Of a stretch of DNA of 64,000 bases, positions 25,546 through 38,900 are shown one piece after another. The DNA lies in NCBI GenBank assembly GCA_036874045.1, contig CM072336.1, positions 23,015,501-23,079,500 of the forward strand, given 5' to 3'. The stretch comes from Cymodocea nodosa. Its lineage: Eukaryota; Streptophyta; Magnoliopsida; Alismatales; Cymodoceaceae. A program made the translations under genes and the position numbers. The notes beneath the pieces are model-generated. The model was given only the letters and a program-made list of their open reading frames with translations, ran no database searches and was not told the DNA's origin. The stretch's first letter is position 1, and each line of letters starts with the position of its first letter.

Positions 25546-27747
25546 AAAATACTGCAAGTTCATTAATGCACTAGATGTTACTGTGCAGGAATTTCAAAAG
25601 AATTTCTCAAGAATCTGCAACCCTTTGTCTATTGGAGAAAATACTACCCTGTGAGATGGACCATGGTGTTTGCTGATGGTGTACTTAACAATGCCCCTGC
25701 TTGGAAGATCTAAAGATGCCTCTGGATTATAAAGCACAAACTGATCAATCTTCCATTCCTTATTCAAGGAAAGCTGAGATAACAAAAGACTCAAGAATTG
25801 TGCTATGTGATGGAAATTGCAGTTTGAATTATCTGATGGATCTAAATATACTCGAATCTTTTCAGTTGGCAGTTATCTGATGAAAATTGTGAATTGAGAA
25901 GTCATGAGTTAGTGATGATGTGAACCTCCAAAGCAAATTCAGTAGAATCTAGGATACAATCAGGAAGAAAACATAGATTTGTGAAGTATGCCTGTGAATT
26001 TTGTCAGGGATGTGAGGTGTATCTGAAGGATTGGGGATTAGAATGATTGATGTTTCTAAATGGAGACGTCAAACAACATTCAATTCTCCGTGAATCTCAA
26101 GATCCTTGTATTCTTTGCTCAAGGGAATCCAGTCAGTTTAAAGAAATCATTGAGGCTGGTAAGTTGCATGATTACAAGCAACCAAAAGCTCATCAACTTC
26201 AAGGGGGGAAGCTGAGATGCATTGTTGGATAAAATTCACTAATCAGTGGATCAGAAAAGGAAATCAGTAGAAAGCCTAGTAGTATCACTGTACACATTTT
26301 AGGAAACTGGTCTGATTTTTGTTTAATTGGACCGATTCCTCAAATCAGTATGGAAATCGGTCCAAGTACAAATCAATTGAAAAAAATTTTGGAAAATGAT
26401 CAATCATTTTTTCACTATGTTGGAATGTGGATATTTACCTTAAAATCAATTGAGAATGAGTGGAGAGGTCTATTCTATATTAGCTCAATCTTCATCTTTT
26501 AATCAGTGCATGTGAGACTATATTCTCTAATACTTCTCTGCACTTGTGGTCCTCTTCAAGTTTATTTTTTTGGATGGATGTGTAGGTCCATCAGGATATT
26601 TTTATTTTGACGTCATGTTGAAATGTAGATATCTAATTAAAAATTAATTGGTAATGAGTGGAGAGGTTTTTTTCCATATTAATTCAATCTTCTTCTTTTA
26701 GTTAGTCCATTTGAGATTATATTTTCTAACACATTAATTACTCATTGATAAATGCAGAGGCGAGTTACTAAATTTTGAATTGATTTATTTATTTTAATTG
26801 AATGAACCAAATATGATGTCTAAATTAAATTTTTTATAAATTATCAAATAATATTTCTAAAATTGTTATAAGTTATAGTATTTTTATATATGTTTCCCTT
26901 AATATGCACATGTATAATTTAATTTTAATTAAAATATAAGACATCAATCATTTGATTAACCATCGACTGTAGTATAATCACTGATCAATCTCTTAACTGA
27001 TTCGATTCTGATTTCTGAATTCTTGAACCATGCTTTTGTGGAAGCTATGACAAATGTTACAGCTTTCAATCTCCCCTTCGACTGGTTGAGTAATGAAGGT
27101 GAATGCTATCCTGTCGTGTATGGAATGTAAACACAATGCAAAACTTTGCTCATGGAGATCTTTTCTAAACTCTTGCAAAGGCCTTTCAGAAGTAATTAAT
27201 GGTACATTTTGAGGTGTCTCATGATATTGCCAAATGGAAGTTAGAAGAAAACTATGCTAAAAAGAACAAATCCATTTTTCTTTAAAGCCTAAGAACAGAC
27301 CAATTGTACGAGTCTTTTACCAATGTGGGATTTGGAAAGAATCCAATTGTGCATAGTCTTGTTTTCATAGCCATGGTGTCAAACATCGGCACTTTGTTTG
27401 TCTGAAATTCAAATTGGGGAAATGACATTTACAAGTATATTATATCAATGGTTGTGGGATTTTGATAAAATTTTTGGTTCATGTTAGTGTCAAATGTTCT
27501 AGTGACTACAATCGATCTTTTTTCAATGCAAAAAAAAACATGGTGGGCAACATGGATAAAAATAAGCCTAAAAAGGATATTTTTTAATAAAATAGCTTAT
27601 TAAAATTTAGGTATTAGTACTTAGGTCTAACATATATTTCTTAGATTCAACAAAAGTTATGTGAGTACAAGATTTGTATATATAGTTTCTAATTTTGCTA
27701 ACTAGTTGATATCAGATATATCAAAATTAATATATATATATATATAT

Positions 27748-27827
27748 AGGATAAATCTAAGTATTACTAGCTTAACCATCTTATATATTTATAAGATGGT
27801 TAAGCTAGTAATACTTAGATTTATCCT
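27748..27827. repeat. Perfect 38-bp inverted repeat with 4-nt loop
   Basis: The left arm 27748-27785 begins AGGATAAATCTAAG and the right arm 27790-27827 is its exact reverse complement, with loop TATT. It is immediately preceded by a (TA)n tract (about 27731-27747). The RNA would fold as a near-unbroken hairpin. It may be a minimal palindromic MITE inserted at TA, or a small-RNA precursor. Confidence 0.95.
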
Positions 27828-29729
27828 AAAATATTTATGAATCAGGAAATTCTATTTCATAATATAATAAAAAATGTAAAAACATTTGTTTTTACAAAAT
27901 AAGTCTATTGTAATTTGAAAAATTATAAAGTAGGAAAAAATCAGAATAATTTTAATAGACCATGGAGATCATGGTGGATGGATGGAACATAACAAACACG
28001 ACACACAACCTGAGGCCTGGCGTTGAAGGCTAGAACTATCAACTACCAACCAATCACCAAAACCACCATGTGGTCATAGGAAATGTACAGATCTCATGTC
28101 ACAGTCTTGACTGTTGTCTTAAAAACAACACAAACGAGCAAAATGTCATTGTCTCTCCATTGTAGGGCTACCATTGTCAGAACCTCTCCATGCATCACCA
28201 TCTAAAGGATTTTACCTTTGATGGAGCTACGTGATTTCAAATTGATTTGCCAAGAGTATCACCAATGTCACTGAAATGAATAATATTGTATAGTGATGTC
28301 ATCGACGAATCACCCAACTTCTTCCAACACCGCCTGAAAGTATTGGGACCCACAAAGTATAATGAAGAGAGTGAGATATTTATAAAAATCATTTCTAAAG
28401 ATAGGAACATTCTAACATATCTTTTAATATATATCATAAATTATAAAAATACAGACACAATAAACTATGAAATAATGATGTAAAAAGTTCATCTTCACCA
28501 ATTGAGGGAGGAAGCAACCAACATAGTGGGGACCCACCCTAAAGTCTCTTGACCCTATTTGATTAAGATGATAAACGCCATGCTATGTTATGTGCTTTTT
28601 TCTACTTGCAATACAACTTTGCATTTGGCTTCTTTCTTGTAGTCACTCCAGAAAAGAGCTCTGCCAAAATCTTCACAAGTAAAAAGACAATAAAAATAGA
28701 AAATGAAAAGGAAGATTGTATATGGATGCACAATGGGCGTGTCTATATAGAGGGTGCCCACTCTCCATCTAATAAATGCCTTCGTAACCATACCCATCAT
28801 CAAATAGTTCAAAGGCTACTAATTGCAAAAGGTAGTGGATACAAAAATCTCATAGTCCAAGTTGTAACACTGTTGCCCAGCCAAAAATAATTTTCAGCTG
28901 TAGCAGTTACAAGTCTTACTGATTACTTTGATTATTGCTTACCTTTATTATTTCTTTGTATGTGATTGTATATATTTTAGTTACACCATAGTTCAAAGAT
29001 GTGATAATCATGGTGATGCATGTCTTACTGTACCATCAATCTATAGAGTTTTCCGACTATTTAGTATATTACTACCTTTTCAATGTTCTGGTAAGAGTTG
29101 ATCGGAAACTCTATATGATTGCCAGAGTTTTTAAAATAAGTTTTATTGACTAACTAGCTCATGTAATCAGTTAACAAGCCTCACGAATAGGGCAATTGAA
29201 GCACAGCATTTTGGTTTAGTTTATTCCATATGATTCACTTTTTTTTTCTTTTTTCTTTGTGTATAATGAAATAGAAATGACATGATTTAAAACTTGAACA
29301 TTATATAGAATACGAAAGCCAGATGTTCCTTTTTCCAAGTAATGGCTCTATTTTTCTGTTTCTACATTCGTGCTTTGCACTGAATACGTGTTTGCATTCT
29401 TTTGTGCTTGTCAAGTTTGGTTCAATAAGATGGTACATGTTACTGTTATTTAAAATTTTAAGCTTTTCAAACATTCTTGGTATGTTCCTTCGAAGTTGTC
29501 ACCAAGATATTTTCTTATGTATATGTTCGGTTGTGTTTTTTTTGAGAACATCATGATGTACTGAAATTATATGTTTAAGTGGGCTTCCATTTTAAAATTT
29601 TAATACAAGGAAATAAGTTTTTTTTTTCTTTTTACAGGACTGTCTGATACATCTAATAGAGAATGCTACTGACAAAGCTAGTACTACCAACTGAGCTACA
29701 ATAGTGACCACACATCGACCCTGTTTGAA

Positions 29730-32700
29730 ATGACTGAAACCGGTAGAAGGCGGCGGTCCAAGTGGGACTTGGTATCTGAAACGCATATTCCTAATTTACC
29801 CAAACATGATGAATGTGATGCTCACTCTGGAGGGGCAGGTGGTTGCTATAATGGAAGACCATGTTTAGGTACAAATTCTCCAAAAAATGGTATTCATAAT
29901 TCAGACACCATACCTGAAGCTTCTGGAGAATTAAAGTCATCTGAATCATATTTTAGAAATACTGATGTATCAAAAAAATCCTCTGAAATGTCTGAATATC
30001 ATAACATTGAGATGGAAGCCCATAAGCAAGATGGTCTGGACAGAGCTGAATGGAGAAATGATGTAGCCCTATCTCTAAATTCAAAGCGCTCCGAGATGGA
30101 AGGTGTTGGCAAAAATAGATCGTCCTGGGACACCTGTGAGAACAGAAGTGAAAAGAAAGATGAAGGTGGCTGGGGTGCTGGTCTTTATCAGAATTGTAAT
30201 ACAACTATGGCCCCTGGCCCTGACGTGCAACGACTGAGTAGGCCACACAGGTAGTCAGATATGCTCCTTAACAGCTTTTTTCTATCGAACTTCATTGATT
30301 TTATGTCTATTTATTATTTGAAGTATTTTATATCAAGAAAAGTGTTACTAGCAATTTTTTAATCATGGTAAAAACATGCAGAAGTCAAGGTAGGAGTAGG
30401 AGCAGGAGCAGGAGTCGAAGTCGAAGCCCATATCGTGGTTCTAGGCGAGGAGCTGATGGTCGTAATGACAGAAGTAGAGTGGGAGCAGGGGGGTCACTTC
30501 CATTGTGCAAAGAGTTTGTAGCAGGGAGGTGTAGAAAAGGAAACCAATGTAGGTCTTTACATGAGGATGGTGGTAGGACTGGAAGGCATTATGAGAGGGA
30601 TCACCATGACCCCAGCACATTGGATACCTGGGATAGAAGATATGAAAAGGGAAAATCCTTGGTGTATAGAAAGGAAGAACGTTTCAGAGAACAAGCGGAA
30701 AAAAGAGATTCTTCACAAGATAAGCATACCTATAGACATGGTAATATTTATGAAGACAAGGAGGATCGTGATTTTAACAGACGTAACAAGTCTACTGAAC
30801 GCTGTTTAAATTACATGAGAGGCAGATGTCAAAGAGGTGCAACATGTAGATATGTTCATCATGATGCTCCCCGTGATGGAGAATCACATGGGATTGATAG
30901 GTCTAGGGAAAGGAATTATGATAGAGGACTGTCTTCTAGGCATGATCTGAGGCATGAACACCAGAGAGTTTATGATACACCTTGCAAATTTTTTGCTGAT
31001 GGTCACTGCCGTAATGGTCAAAAGTGCAAGTTTTCACATCAAGCTCCGGTTCAGGACCATCATCAGGGCAAGCCTCATAATGATAGGTGGGATCATAGCT
31101 GGGAAAATGAAAACAAATCGTCACAGGTTGGTTCAGAATGGGATCAAGCTTCACAAGTGGATCAATCAAGGACATCTTATTGGGTGGACAGCAGCAGTAA
31201 TGTTGCAAATATTGGTCCTTATACCATGGACAGAAAATATCCTACATCAAAGTTTCAAGATCTAAAACCACCAAATCCCACTGAGAGCATCACATATCAA
31301 GTGCTATCGCAGGATATCCCTCACGTTAACCTACCCGTTCAGGAGCAGAGTATTGGTCCTTATATCATGGACGGACAATGTCCTACATCAAATTTTCAGG
31401 ATCCACCACCACGAAATCCTGCTGTGGACATCAACCTACCTGTTCAGGAGCAGAATATTGGTCCTTACACCATGGACAGACAATGTCCTACATCAAATTT
31501 TCAGGATCCACAGCCACGAAATCCTGCTGAGGACATCAACCTACCTGTTCAGGAGCAGAATCTTGGTCCTTATACCATGGACAGACAATGTCCTACATCA
31601 AATTTTCAGGATCCACAACCACGAAATCCTGCGGAGGACATCAACCTACCTGTTCTGGAGCAGAATGTTGGTCCTTATACCATGGACAGACAATGTCCTA
31701 CATCAAATTTTCAGGATCCACAACCACAAAATCCTGCTGAAGACACCACATATCAAGTGCCATCAAATGATGCCCCTCAAATCAACCTACTTGTTCAGGA
31801 GCAGAATATTGTTCATGACACTCAAAAGCAGCCAGGCCAATGTGATACGTTAGTTCCTCACACAATGGGTGAAAACATTCACATCCAGCATAACTCTGCA
31901 CTTGGAGAGAGGATCTTTCATAAAGACAAGACTATGGTGGCCGGTAAACCTGATTTGGCTGCTGCTCCCAGGCAAATCTGCAGCCAATTTGATCAAAACC
32001 ATTATAAAGTCCACCAACCGATGAACCCTCAAAGCCTTGATCCAATCGGACAGAATCAAAAAAATGTCTACCCTCTTGCTCCTGTTATGCAGGGCCTGTC
32101 TACTGCTTCACTCAACACTTCGAACACACACTCAGATTTCAATGATCCGAGCCAGCAGGTTTTCCCACCACCATTATCTGGCAGGGAGAGACAGCAGAAT
32201 TATTCATTACCTTCAAATGCACCAAGTCATTCTGCGGTGAGCCAGTCTGTTCCTGACGTGCAAAATTTTAATGCAAGTGTGCAGAGCCGGCAGTTAGACT
32301 GTATTCCTCCAACGTCGCAGCTGATACAGATAGGTGTGGAAGACTCGTCAGTAAAACCTAATATGACAAAATCAACACCCTTGGACATGAATTCTGGTAC
32401 TTCGAATAAAGTAGTTACTAGTGAGCAGATTGCTCAAATATCAAATATTTCAGCATCTTTGGCACAGATATTCGGCAACGGACAACAGCTTCCACAGCTA
32501 TTTGCTGCCCTCAACCCCACTACCGCTGAATTGCCACCTTCTCATGCAATTTCTCAGGCCATTTCTGTGATACCTTCTGCACTGGCTGCAGCACCACCTG
32601 CTCAACAACTGCCTCTTGTTAATATGATTTCAAGACCAGCTGTCCAATCGGACAACACCTTGTGGAAGGGACAATTTCATGATCCTCCATCTGTTAGCAT

Positions 32701-33368
32701 GGAGCTCGACAATATGGATAAAAAGGACTTGCCTCGTGAAGTTTCATTAAACTCTGTTCAACAAAATAACATGACTGAACCTCAATCAACTTCAACCCTG
32801 GTTGCTTATTCAGTCACAGATGAACCTAAAAATGCTGCTGATTTAAATAGGAGTAACAATTCAGTTGAAAAGGTCGAAAATGCAACTGGTGAGATTAAAG
32901 AGGTTACAGTGAGTGGAGATGGCCAGGTCATGGACGCTCATGGAGTTGATCAAAGCAAGAAACATGGACAGCCAGAGGAAGCTGATGCAGATGTCCATGC
33001 TGATGACGAGTGCAAGAAGAACAAAGAAACTAAGGGGATCAGAATGTTTAAGCATGCACTTGTTGAGTTTGCAAAGGATCTTTTGAAGCCTACCTGGAAG
33101 GAAGGAAATATGAGCAAAGAGGCCCACAAGACCATCGTAAAAAAGGTTGTCGACAAAGTGACAGGGTCATTGCAGACTAACATCCCACAAACCCAAGAAA
33201 AAATTGATCACTACTTATCACATTCAAAACCAAAGCTCAGTAAGCTTGTACAGGTGATCTCTCTTGTAACTTTGGGCAGTAGTCCTGCAAGTTTTCTCAT
33301 TTTTTGAAAGTGCATGACATAACTTCCCCTTCTTGTAGGCATACGTGGACAAGTACTCCAAGATCTGA
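29730..33368 (+). CDS. CCCH zinc-finger protein (AtC3H38-like), three exons
   Basis: Likely nuclear RNA-binding protein. Exons 29730-30250, 30382-33253 and 33339-33368 join in phase (521+2872+30 nt) to give 1140 residues, ending AYVDKYSKI. It starts [14 protein letters not shown]. An RS-repeat stretch (about 178-190) precedes three C-X7-C-X5-C-X3-H fingers: Cys216/224/230-His234, Cys315/323/329-His333 and Cys375/383/389-His393. The middle is Gln/Pro-rich with a 105-bp repeat array. The C-terminal 75 residues ([50 protein letters not shown]) match the conserved tail I recall from Arabidopsis C3H38-type proteins. Without the last splice the reading runs into intron and ends at 33307. An exon border at 29639 shows at least one upstream non-coding exon. 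Confidence 0.9.
31211..31735 (+). repeat. Coding minisatellite, 105-bp unit, in the CCCH gene
   Basis: The protein phrase [17 protein letters not shown]...INLPVQEQ occurs five times. Later units repeat every 105 bp (35 residues) and are nearly identical at DNA level; the first unit is longer because it retains an ITYQV...DIPH insert, which is also seen after the last unit. This suggests that an ancestral longer unit expanded by internal duplication. Frame is kept throughout. Confidence 0.92.
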
Positions 33369-35224
33369 GAAAAGGATGACTCTTTTCACATTGCATCTTT
33401 CATTATATCTATATAAAATTCTAGGCCCTTTGTTCCCAAGTATGCTATTTTTTTGTACTCTTTGCTGATTGAATATTCATCTCTCACTTGCAACATGCCA
33501 GTGTGCTTAACAGAACATCCTTTTCAGAGAATGCCACATGCGGGGTTTTTCGATGTTTGCAACATATGCCCTTTTTTTCCCAAATCCATGATACTAGGAA
33601 GATGCTAACGTACTTGCTCTAATTTCTACTAGAAGAATTCACTTAAAGAGCTAGATGAGGTATAAATAAAACGTTTTTTTCCCTACTTATTTGCTCGAGA
33701 TCTATGTGATAACTCATACAAGCTTGCAATTGTAAATGCTTGCATTTCTTAATCATGGTTTAGTTTCGTTACTAGAAATGGAAGGAAGCCATGTAGGAAT
33801 TACACTATTGTACTTGCAAGGTGACGAATAAATCAACAATGGCATAACATTGTGTTTTTTTTTTTTTGGAAAAGACATGAGATAATTGTTGGCATTGCAT
33901 TTCATTGCCATAAAAGATGCTTTGCATTCAAGTTTAAGTAAAAACACTATCATTAAAAAAAATAATGTGATCCATAAGTAAATCTGTATGACTTGTTCGT
34001 ACTCCAAGTAGAAACTTTATCACTTCAGATGCACATAAGCATGGATTAACATTATAAAAAGGAAAGGGAGTGGATGAAAACTTTTAGTACATTTAACCAA
34101 CATCTACACGAATGCGTGAGAGGGGCTTTTTGTTTTTCTGCAACATCTTTGAAGATTATTTAGATTACCACTTTATTCTATTAGTTTTGTCAATACTCTC
34201 CAGAGTATGCAAAAAACATTTCCATTCACTAGTTAAACAGATTGTAAGCAGGTTAGCATAAAGGCTTAGGAATCTGGATTTCAAAATCGATTGAGCAAAA
34301 TGACAGTGATATGAAGATCAACGAATGTCACTGACATCTTGGTATGTTTTCTCATTACAGATGACATTCAAATCTTCATGTCATTCAAGTATCATTTGGT
34401 TTGTTGTTGGTGTTATTTGTGTGGGGATTGATTTGAGGTGGATTTTGTAATGTACTCATCACTTGGCATAATTTTGAAACACAAAAATTACGTTGGATTT
34501 ACATTTTCATTCTAAAGTTTTTATCTAAAGAAAATTTTGGATATCGGAAGTTGTAATTTCACTGAATATACAGCCCTAGTTAGACCATAATGTCACTTAA
34601 TATACACCTCTAATTTCACTTAATTTCACATAATGTCGTTTGTTACAGAGGCTAACAAGAGATACCCAAAAAAAAAGACCCCTTTAAATTCCATAAAAAT
34701 CACTACAAGAGTATTTCTTTCGAGACAAATTCAAAATTAATATTAGGTATATTACACGCACTTGAAAATTAATGGGGTTTGATTATTGACCATGATTATA
34801 AAAAATATACTGTTATGTATGTTTCAATAGTATTATCATACATGTATTGTTGCATTTATAATATACAATTATGTGTATGTCAATAATTGAATAAAGAGAC
34901 TCATATGTGTTTGTAAGTTAAGTGCCTACATACACATAGATATAGGTATCTCTATAAACACATGAATGTAGGTATTAAATGATTTAGTGAAAATCACAAG
35001 AGAGAAAACGGTGATGATGAGAAAATGAATTATCTTAGTTGTCTATTGTTAGTGCTTACACCTATTTAAGTGTAGGCAACGACATCCATCATTTGCTTAA
35101 AAGGGTAATTCATATTTCTCGAAATTTATGTGATAATATATTTTAATAATTATGTATATTTTAGTAGAATTTGATTAAAAATATATTTAAGTTTATTTTA
35201 TAAACGAAAACCTTTAGAAAAGTA
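33369..35224. other. 3' flank of CCCH gene and AT-rich spacer
   Basis: No gene recognised. Plus-strand poly(T) near 33855 and scattered A/T tracts. The first few hundred bases are probably 3'UTR. Confidence 0.35.
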
Positions 35225-35670
35225 ACTACAACATGTTGGATCCTAAACCTTTTTCGACTGCTCTTGAAGGTAAAATTATGTGGTCTTTCGTGCCAAATAA
35301 AAATAATCATTTATGGACAAGGATTATTAGATCTGTCTATATTTCTCTTGCAAGAAATTAAGCTCTTTTTTTAATAAAACTTCTTATCACTCTTGACTAA
35401 CTATAATTTTTTTTTTTTTTTTTTAAATCTCTATTCTTTCTTTAGCCCCTTTTGTTCCCGTAAAGTAAACAATGGAGAAGACACCTATTTTTTTTGGCAT
35501 AATTCCTGGTATGAACAAGGTATGATTAAATATAATTATGTTGGGATTTTCCACGTTTTAAAACACTTCGATATCTTTGTGGCAGAAGCCAATAATTACA
35601 AATTTTTATCATCCCACATAAATATCGTAATATCCTCACACACTTTAACAATAATTTCCTTCTTACGTAT
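35225..35670 (+). mobile_element. L1-type LINE 3' remnant
   Basis: Broken plus-strand frames read KIMWSFVPNKNNHLWTRII then, after a poly(T) run, RKVNNGEDTYFFWHNSWYEQG. This matches the C-terminal part of plant L1-like LINE ORF2 (W..LW.RV...  then the GNG..T.FW.D.W zf-RVT region). Frameshifts and stops are present, so it is dead. Confidence 0.6.
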
Positions 35671-35755
35671 TTGACTTTGTTCGATAATATTACATATTTT
35701 CTCTTCTCTTCTCGTAAGAATATAAACAGAAACAAATAAAATTTTCCATCTATTG

Positions 35756-35803
35756 GACCGGACTTGGGCAGTCCGACCTGGTCTGGGCTGCCCAAGTCCG
35801 GTC
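35756..35803. promoter_or_regulatory. GC-rich 16-bp palindrome upstream of the LOL2-like gene
   Basis: Arms 35756-35771 (GACCGGACTTGGGCAG) and 35788-35803 are exact reverse complements with a 16-nt loop. It lies about 120 bp before the start codon, within the likely promoter or 5'UTR, followed by GCCCATTTTGCCCG. Function unknown; could be a cis element or the tip of a small repeat. Confidence 0.6.
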
Positions 35804-35925
35804 TAAGCCCATTTTGCCCGAGTCCGAAAACACGGTAACGTTTACTTCTTCTTTGATTTTACTTTTGCAAACTGGCCGAAAACACGGGTGTCAGTTGTGG
35901 AACCGGAACATTCCATCCGGTGAAA

Positions 35926-38900
35926 ATGTCCGCCTCTCAGGCACCGGAGTCACCACCGCCGCCGGGGTGGGAGAAGCACCGGCCTTCTTTTCCGCCTCGA
36001 TCACCCTCACCACCGCCAACCTGTCCGAATCCACCGGAGAATCCTGATTCCGCGCCTCGATCACCGCCGCCGCACCGGCCACAGAAGCCTGGATGTAGTC
36101 CACCGAAGAAGCCGGGTACCCCGCCACTGCAGCCCTTGGAGGAGGGAGTGGAGAGTGCGGAACCGAGCTCTTCAAGAATGCGTGGATGTGAGGGAGCGGG
36201 TTGTGAGCATGTGGAGCAACCCGGTGCTCCGTTCCTTCCATCTGCAAAGGAGAATGTGGATTCGAGTGGTCAAGGGAGATCGATTTCACCGCCGCTGCCA
36301 CCTTCTAGAAGGAAGAGGGAGGGCGATATAGAGGTGGGCGAGCCGAGTTGTTCGCCGTCGTGTTCGAAACGGGAGGAGGCGAGTTGCGGAGCTCGATCTC
36401 AGAATAGGGAGACGGAGACTTTGATTTGTCCACGGGAATCGAATTCTCCCGGACGGGAGAGGCAGAGGACCCCAACGCGAGTGTCATCACCAAAGAAGCT
36501 GAAGACTTCGCCACAGTTGTCGCAGACGCTTCCTCCTCCTCCTCCTCCTCCTCCTCCTTCTCAAGGTTTGAATGGATAAAATCCACGTTATTTTTACGAT
36601 GGAAATGTTTTAACCAAACATGCTCAAGCTATATCTGAAATATTTTCTTGGTTTCTGCTTGATGGGATGCCCTTTTTTGATCATGTGAATGCTCTGGAGC
36701 AATATATAGGAAGATATTTATGCTTAAGAATAATAGTTAGTAAATCTACACGTTCATCTGGATTCTTTCTAATGTAATTTTGATTTCTACATGTCTGCTA
36801 TGCACATATTCATTTTCCAAACGAAAGGTCTAAGGTATAAACCTCTCAGATGGTATTACTCCATTATATCGGTGAATTTAATTCTTTCGGACACTTGAGC
36901 CTGTTTTCCGCAAGTGGTAGATAAATTCTTCCTCAGTAGAATGCATGGTAAGAGAGCAAAGTGTTGAGGCTGCACTGGAGCCGGTAGATTGTTGTATTGT
37001 TTGCCAGGACGGATCTTCCTCTGGCTTATGCCTCCTTTTCTTGTTTTCTGTCCTTGTGACTTGTCAATTGTGGTTTGGTTCCATGCTATTTATGGTTGAT
37101 AATCTTGGCTAGCAAATTTTGTTAGACTATCGTTCCTATGCATCTTTCTACCGGGTGTCTACTTGGATAGTATCAGTAAGTATTAATTGGCATCCTGTTT
37201 TTATGTTGAAAAAAGTTTCTTTAATGTGATTATCAAGAAAAAGGTTCCCCTCAATCTTCATATATATATATATTTAAATTAATTTTTTTTAGTGTCTACA
37301 AATGGTTTTTCAAAGTTGATTGAAATTAGACTGAGTGGACACAAAACGGAAAAGGAAGACGAGTAGAAACAAAGAAACTAGTAGCTCATGTGTTAATGAA
37401 AGGCAACAATAACAATAATCAATTTTTAATCTTACCATTGCAGTAGCTAGTAGAAGGCATATCATTCGATAATTTTTGTGCTTTTCTTTGGAATGGATTT
37501 TGGTGTTCTCACACACCAGTAATCACCTGATAAGCTAATTCAAATTTATACTTGAAATCTATTTATGAGGATTCACAAACCATTTAGATAATGCATATGA
37601 TGAAAGTTTGACTAAGAAATTTCAGAGTTAATTAATCCAGGATCGTTGCTGTAAGGCCAGTGACTCCAGGCTAAGCACTAGTTCATATTTGATGTGATTG
37701 TACCCACGTAACATCCTCAATTTTCCTTTTCCTACAATTTAAATTTTTAATAAAATGTCATAAACAGGGAAAACATTTGTTATTTGTAAAGGTTTGGAGG
37801 ATGGAACTTAATTAATTTTGTGACATTTTACTTGAGTATTGTTGGGTGTGTATGTCTTAGACTTCATCTCTATGTCGATGATGGGTCTCTTCTCCAAGTA
37901 TATTGATTGTTCAAATGTGACATAACAAGATTTGTGCCAGTCATGGGTGTGATTCAATCTTGGCATCATGGGTCAGTCGTGTGATTCATGCTGGTGCTGA
38001 CTTCATATGTGTATTGATATATAAATAATCCATGGAAAATGGAACTTTTTAGAAAATGTACTATTTGAATTTAGAATCTCAATTCCACGTACTGGGGTTA
38101 TATATAGTTATCATATTTTGTATTCTGGTCATTATTATCTATTTTCTGCTAGGGATGATTATTTTCACCACTTCAGTTTGGTTTTAGTTTCAGTATCTGG
38201 CTTTAATTCCTAGCTTTAACAAAGTTACCATGGTAAATTCTTTATTCATCCATATTAACAAAGTCCAAGGACACTAGTGCTTCTTGAACTAGTGCAAGCA
38301 ATGTTAATACCCTTTAAGGTGTAACATAATTTACCATCAGCATAGATTTTTGTTGTAATATTATCTCTGGGAAAATACTTTATTATTAAGTCAAAGTTAT
38401 ACAAACCAAGAATGCATATCTTAGAGTAGCAATGATTCATAGTATTTGTTCGTTGATGTCAGATTTATTGCAGCACTTATGATTTTTATGCCTTTTTGAT
38501 GCAGAAATGGGCCAAATGGTGTGCGGGAGCTGTGATGAACTTCTTTCTTACCCTAAAAATGCCTTGCTTGTCAAATGTCCATGCTGTGAGATGGTCAACT
38601 TTGTGTTAGAAGGTATTTTTTCTTGGATTATGTCTGAAGCTTGAGAAACTACCTATGAAATATGTTATCCTCCATAGCCAATGTCATGTGCTCATCATAG
38701 GTAAATTTCACAATAATGCTATAGATAAAGAATCTGAAAATGTGTGACTTTGAGATTTCACCACAATGAATTTTGCAATCCCTCTTAGACCATTTCAATG
38801 AAAGCATATTAAAGTATGTGTCAATTATTAGGTTTCATGACTAGTTCTTTTAACTTTTGAGGTTACCCACCTAATGGAATTTGGACATTTGTCTCTGCAG

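Larger units (their letters stand above)
20536..29638 (+). other. Repeat-rich stretch, possible 9.1 kb leader intron of the CCCH gene
   Basis: Bounded by a candidate donor (GTACGT, 20536) and acceptor (TTTTTACAG, ending 29638). It contains an RTE-type LINE fragment, an exact 117-bp tandem duplication, an older 353-bp-period duplication and a perfect hairpin, listed separately. The remaining parts (20536-21724, 22546-24350, 25546-27747, 27828-29638) hold short frames only and no recognisable gene. Confidence 0.4.

Noticed and set aside
29953..30204. Minus-strand 83-codon ORF across CCCH exon 1
   Set aside because: Antisense shadow; no family features.
31211..31735. CRISPR-like regular repeat array
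   Set aside because: The units are contiguous coding repeats without unique spacers, in a eukaryotic gene.
31353..31853. Plus-strand 166-codon repetitive ORF in the second frame
   Set aside because: Out-of-frame reading of the 105-bp coding repeat of the CCCH gene.
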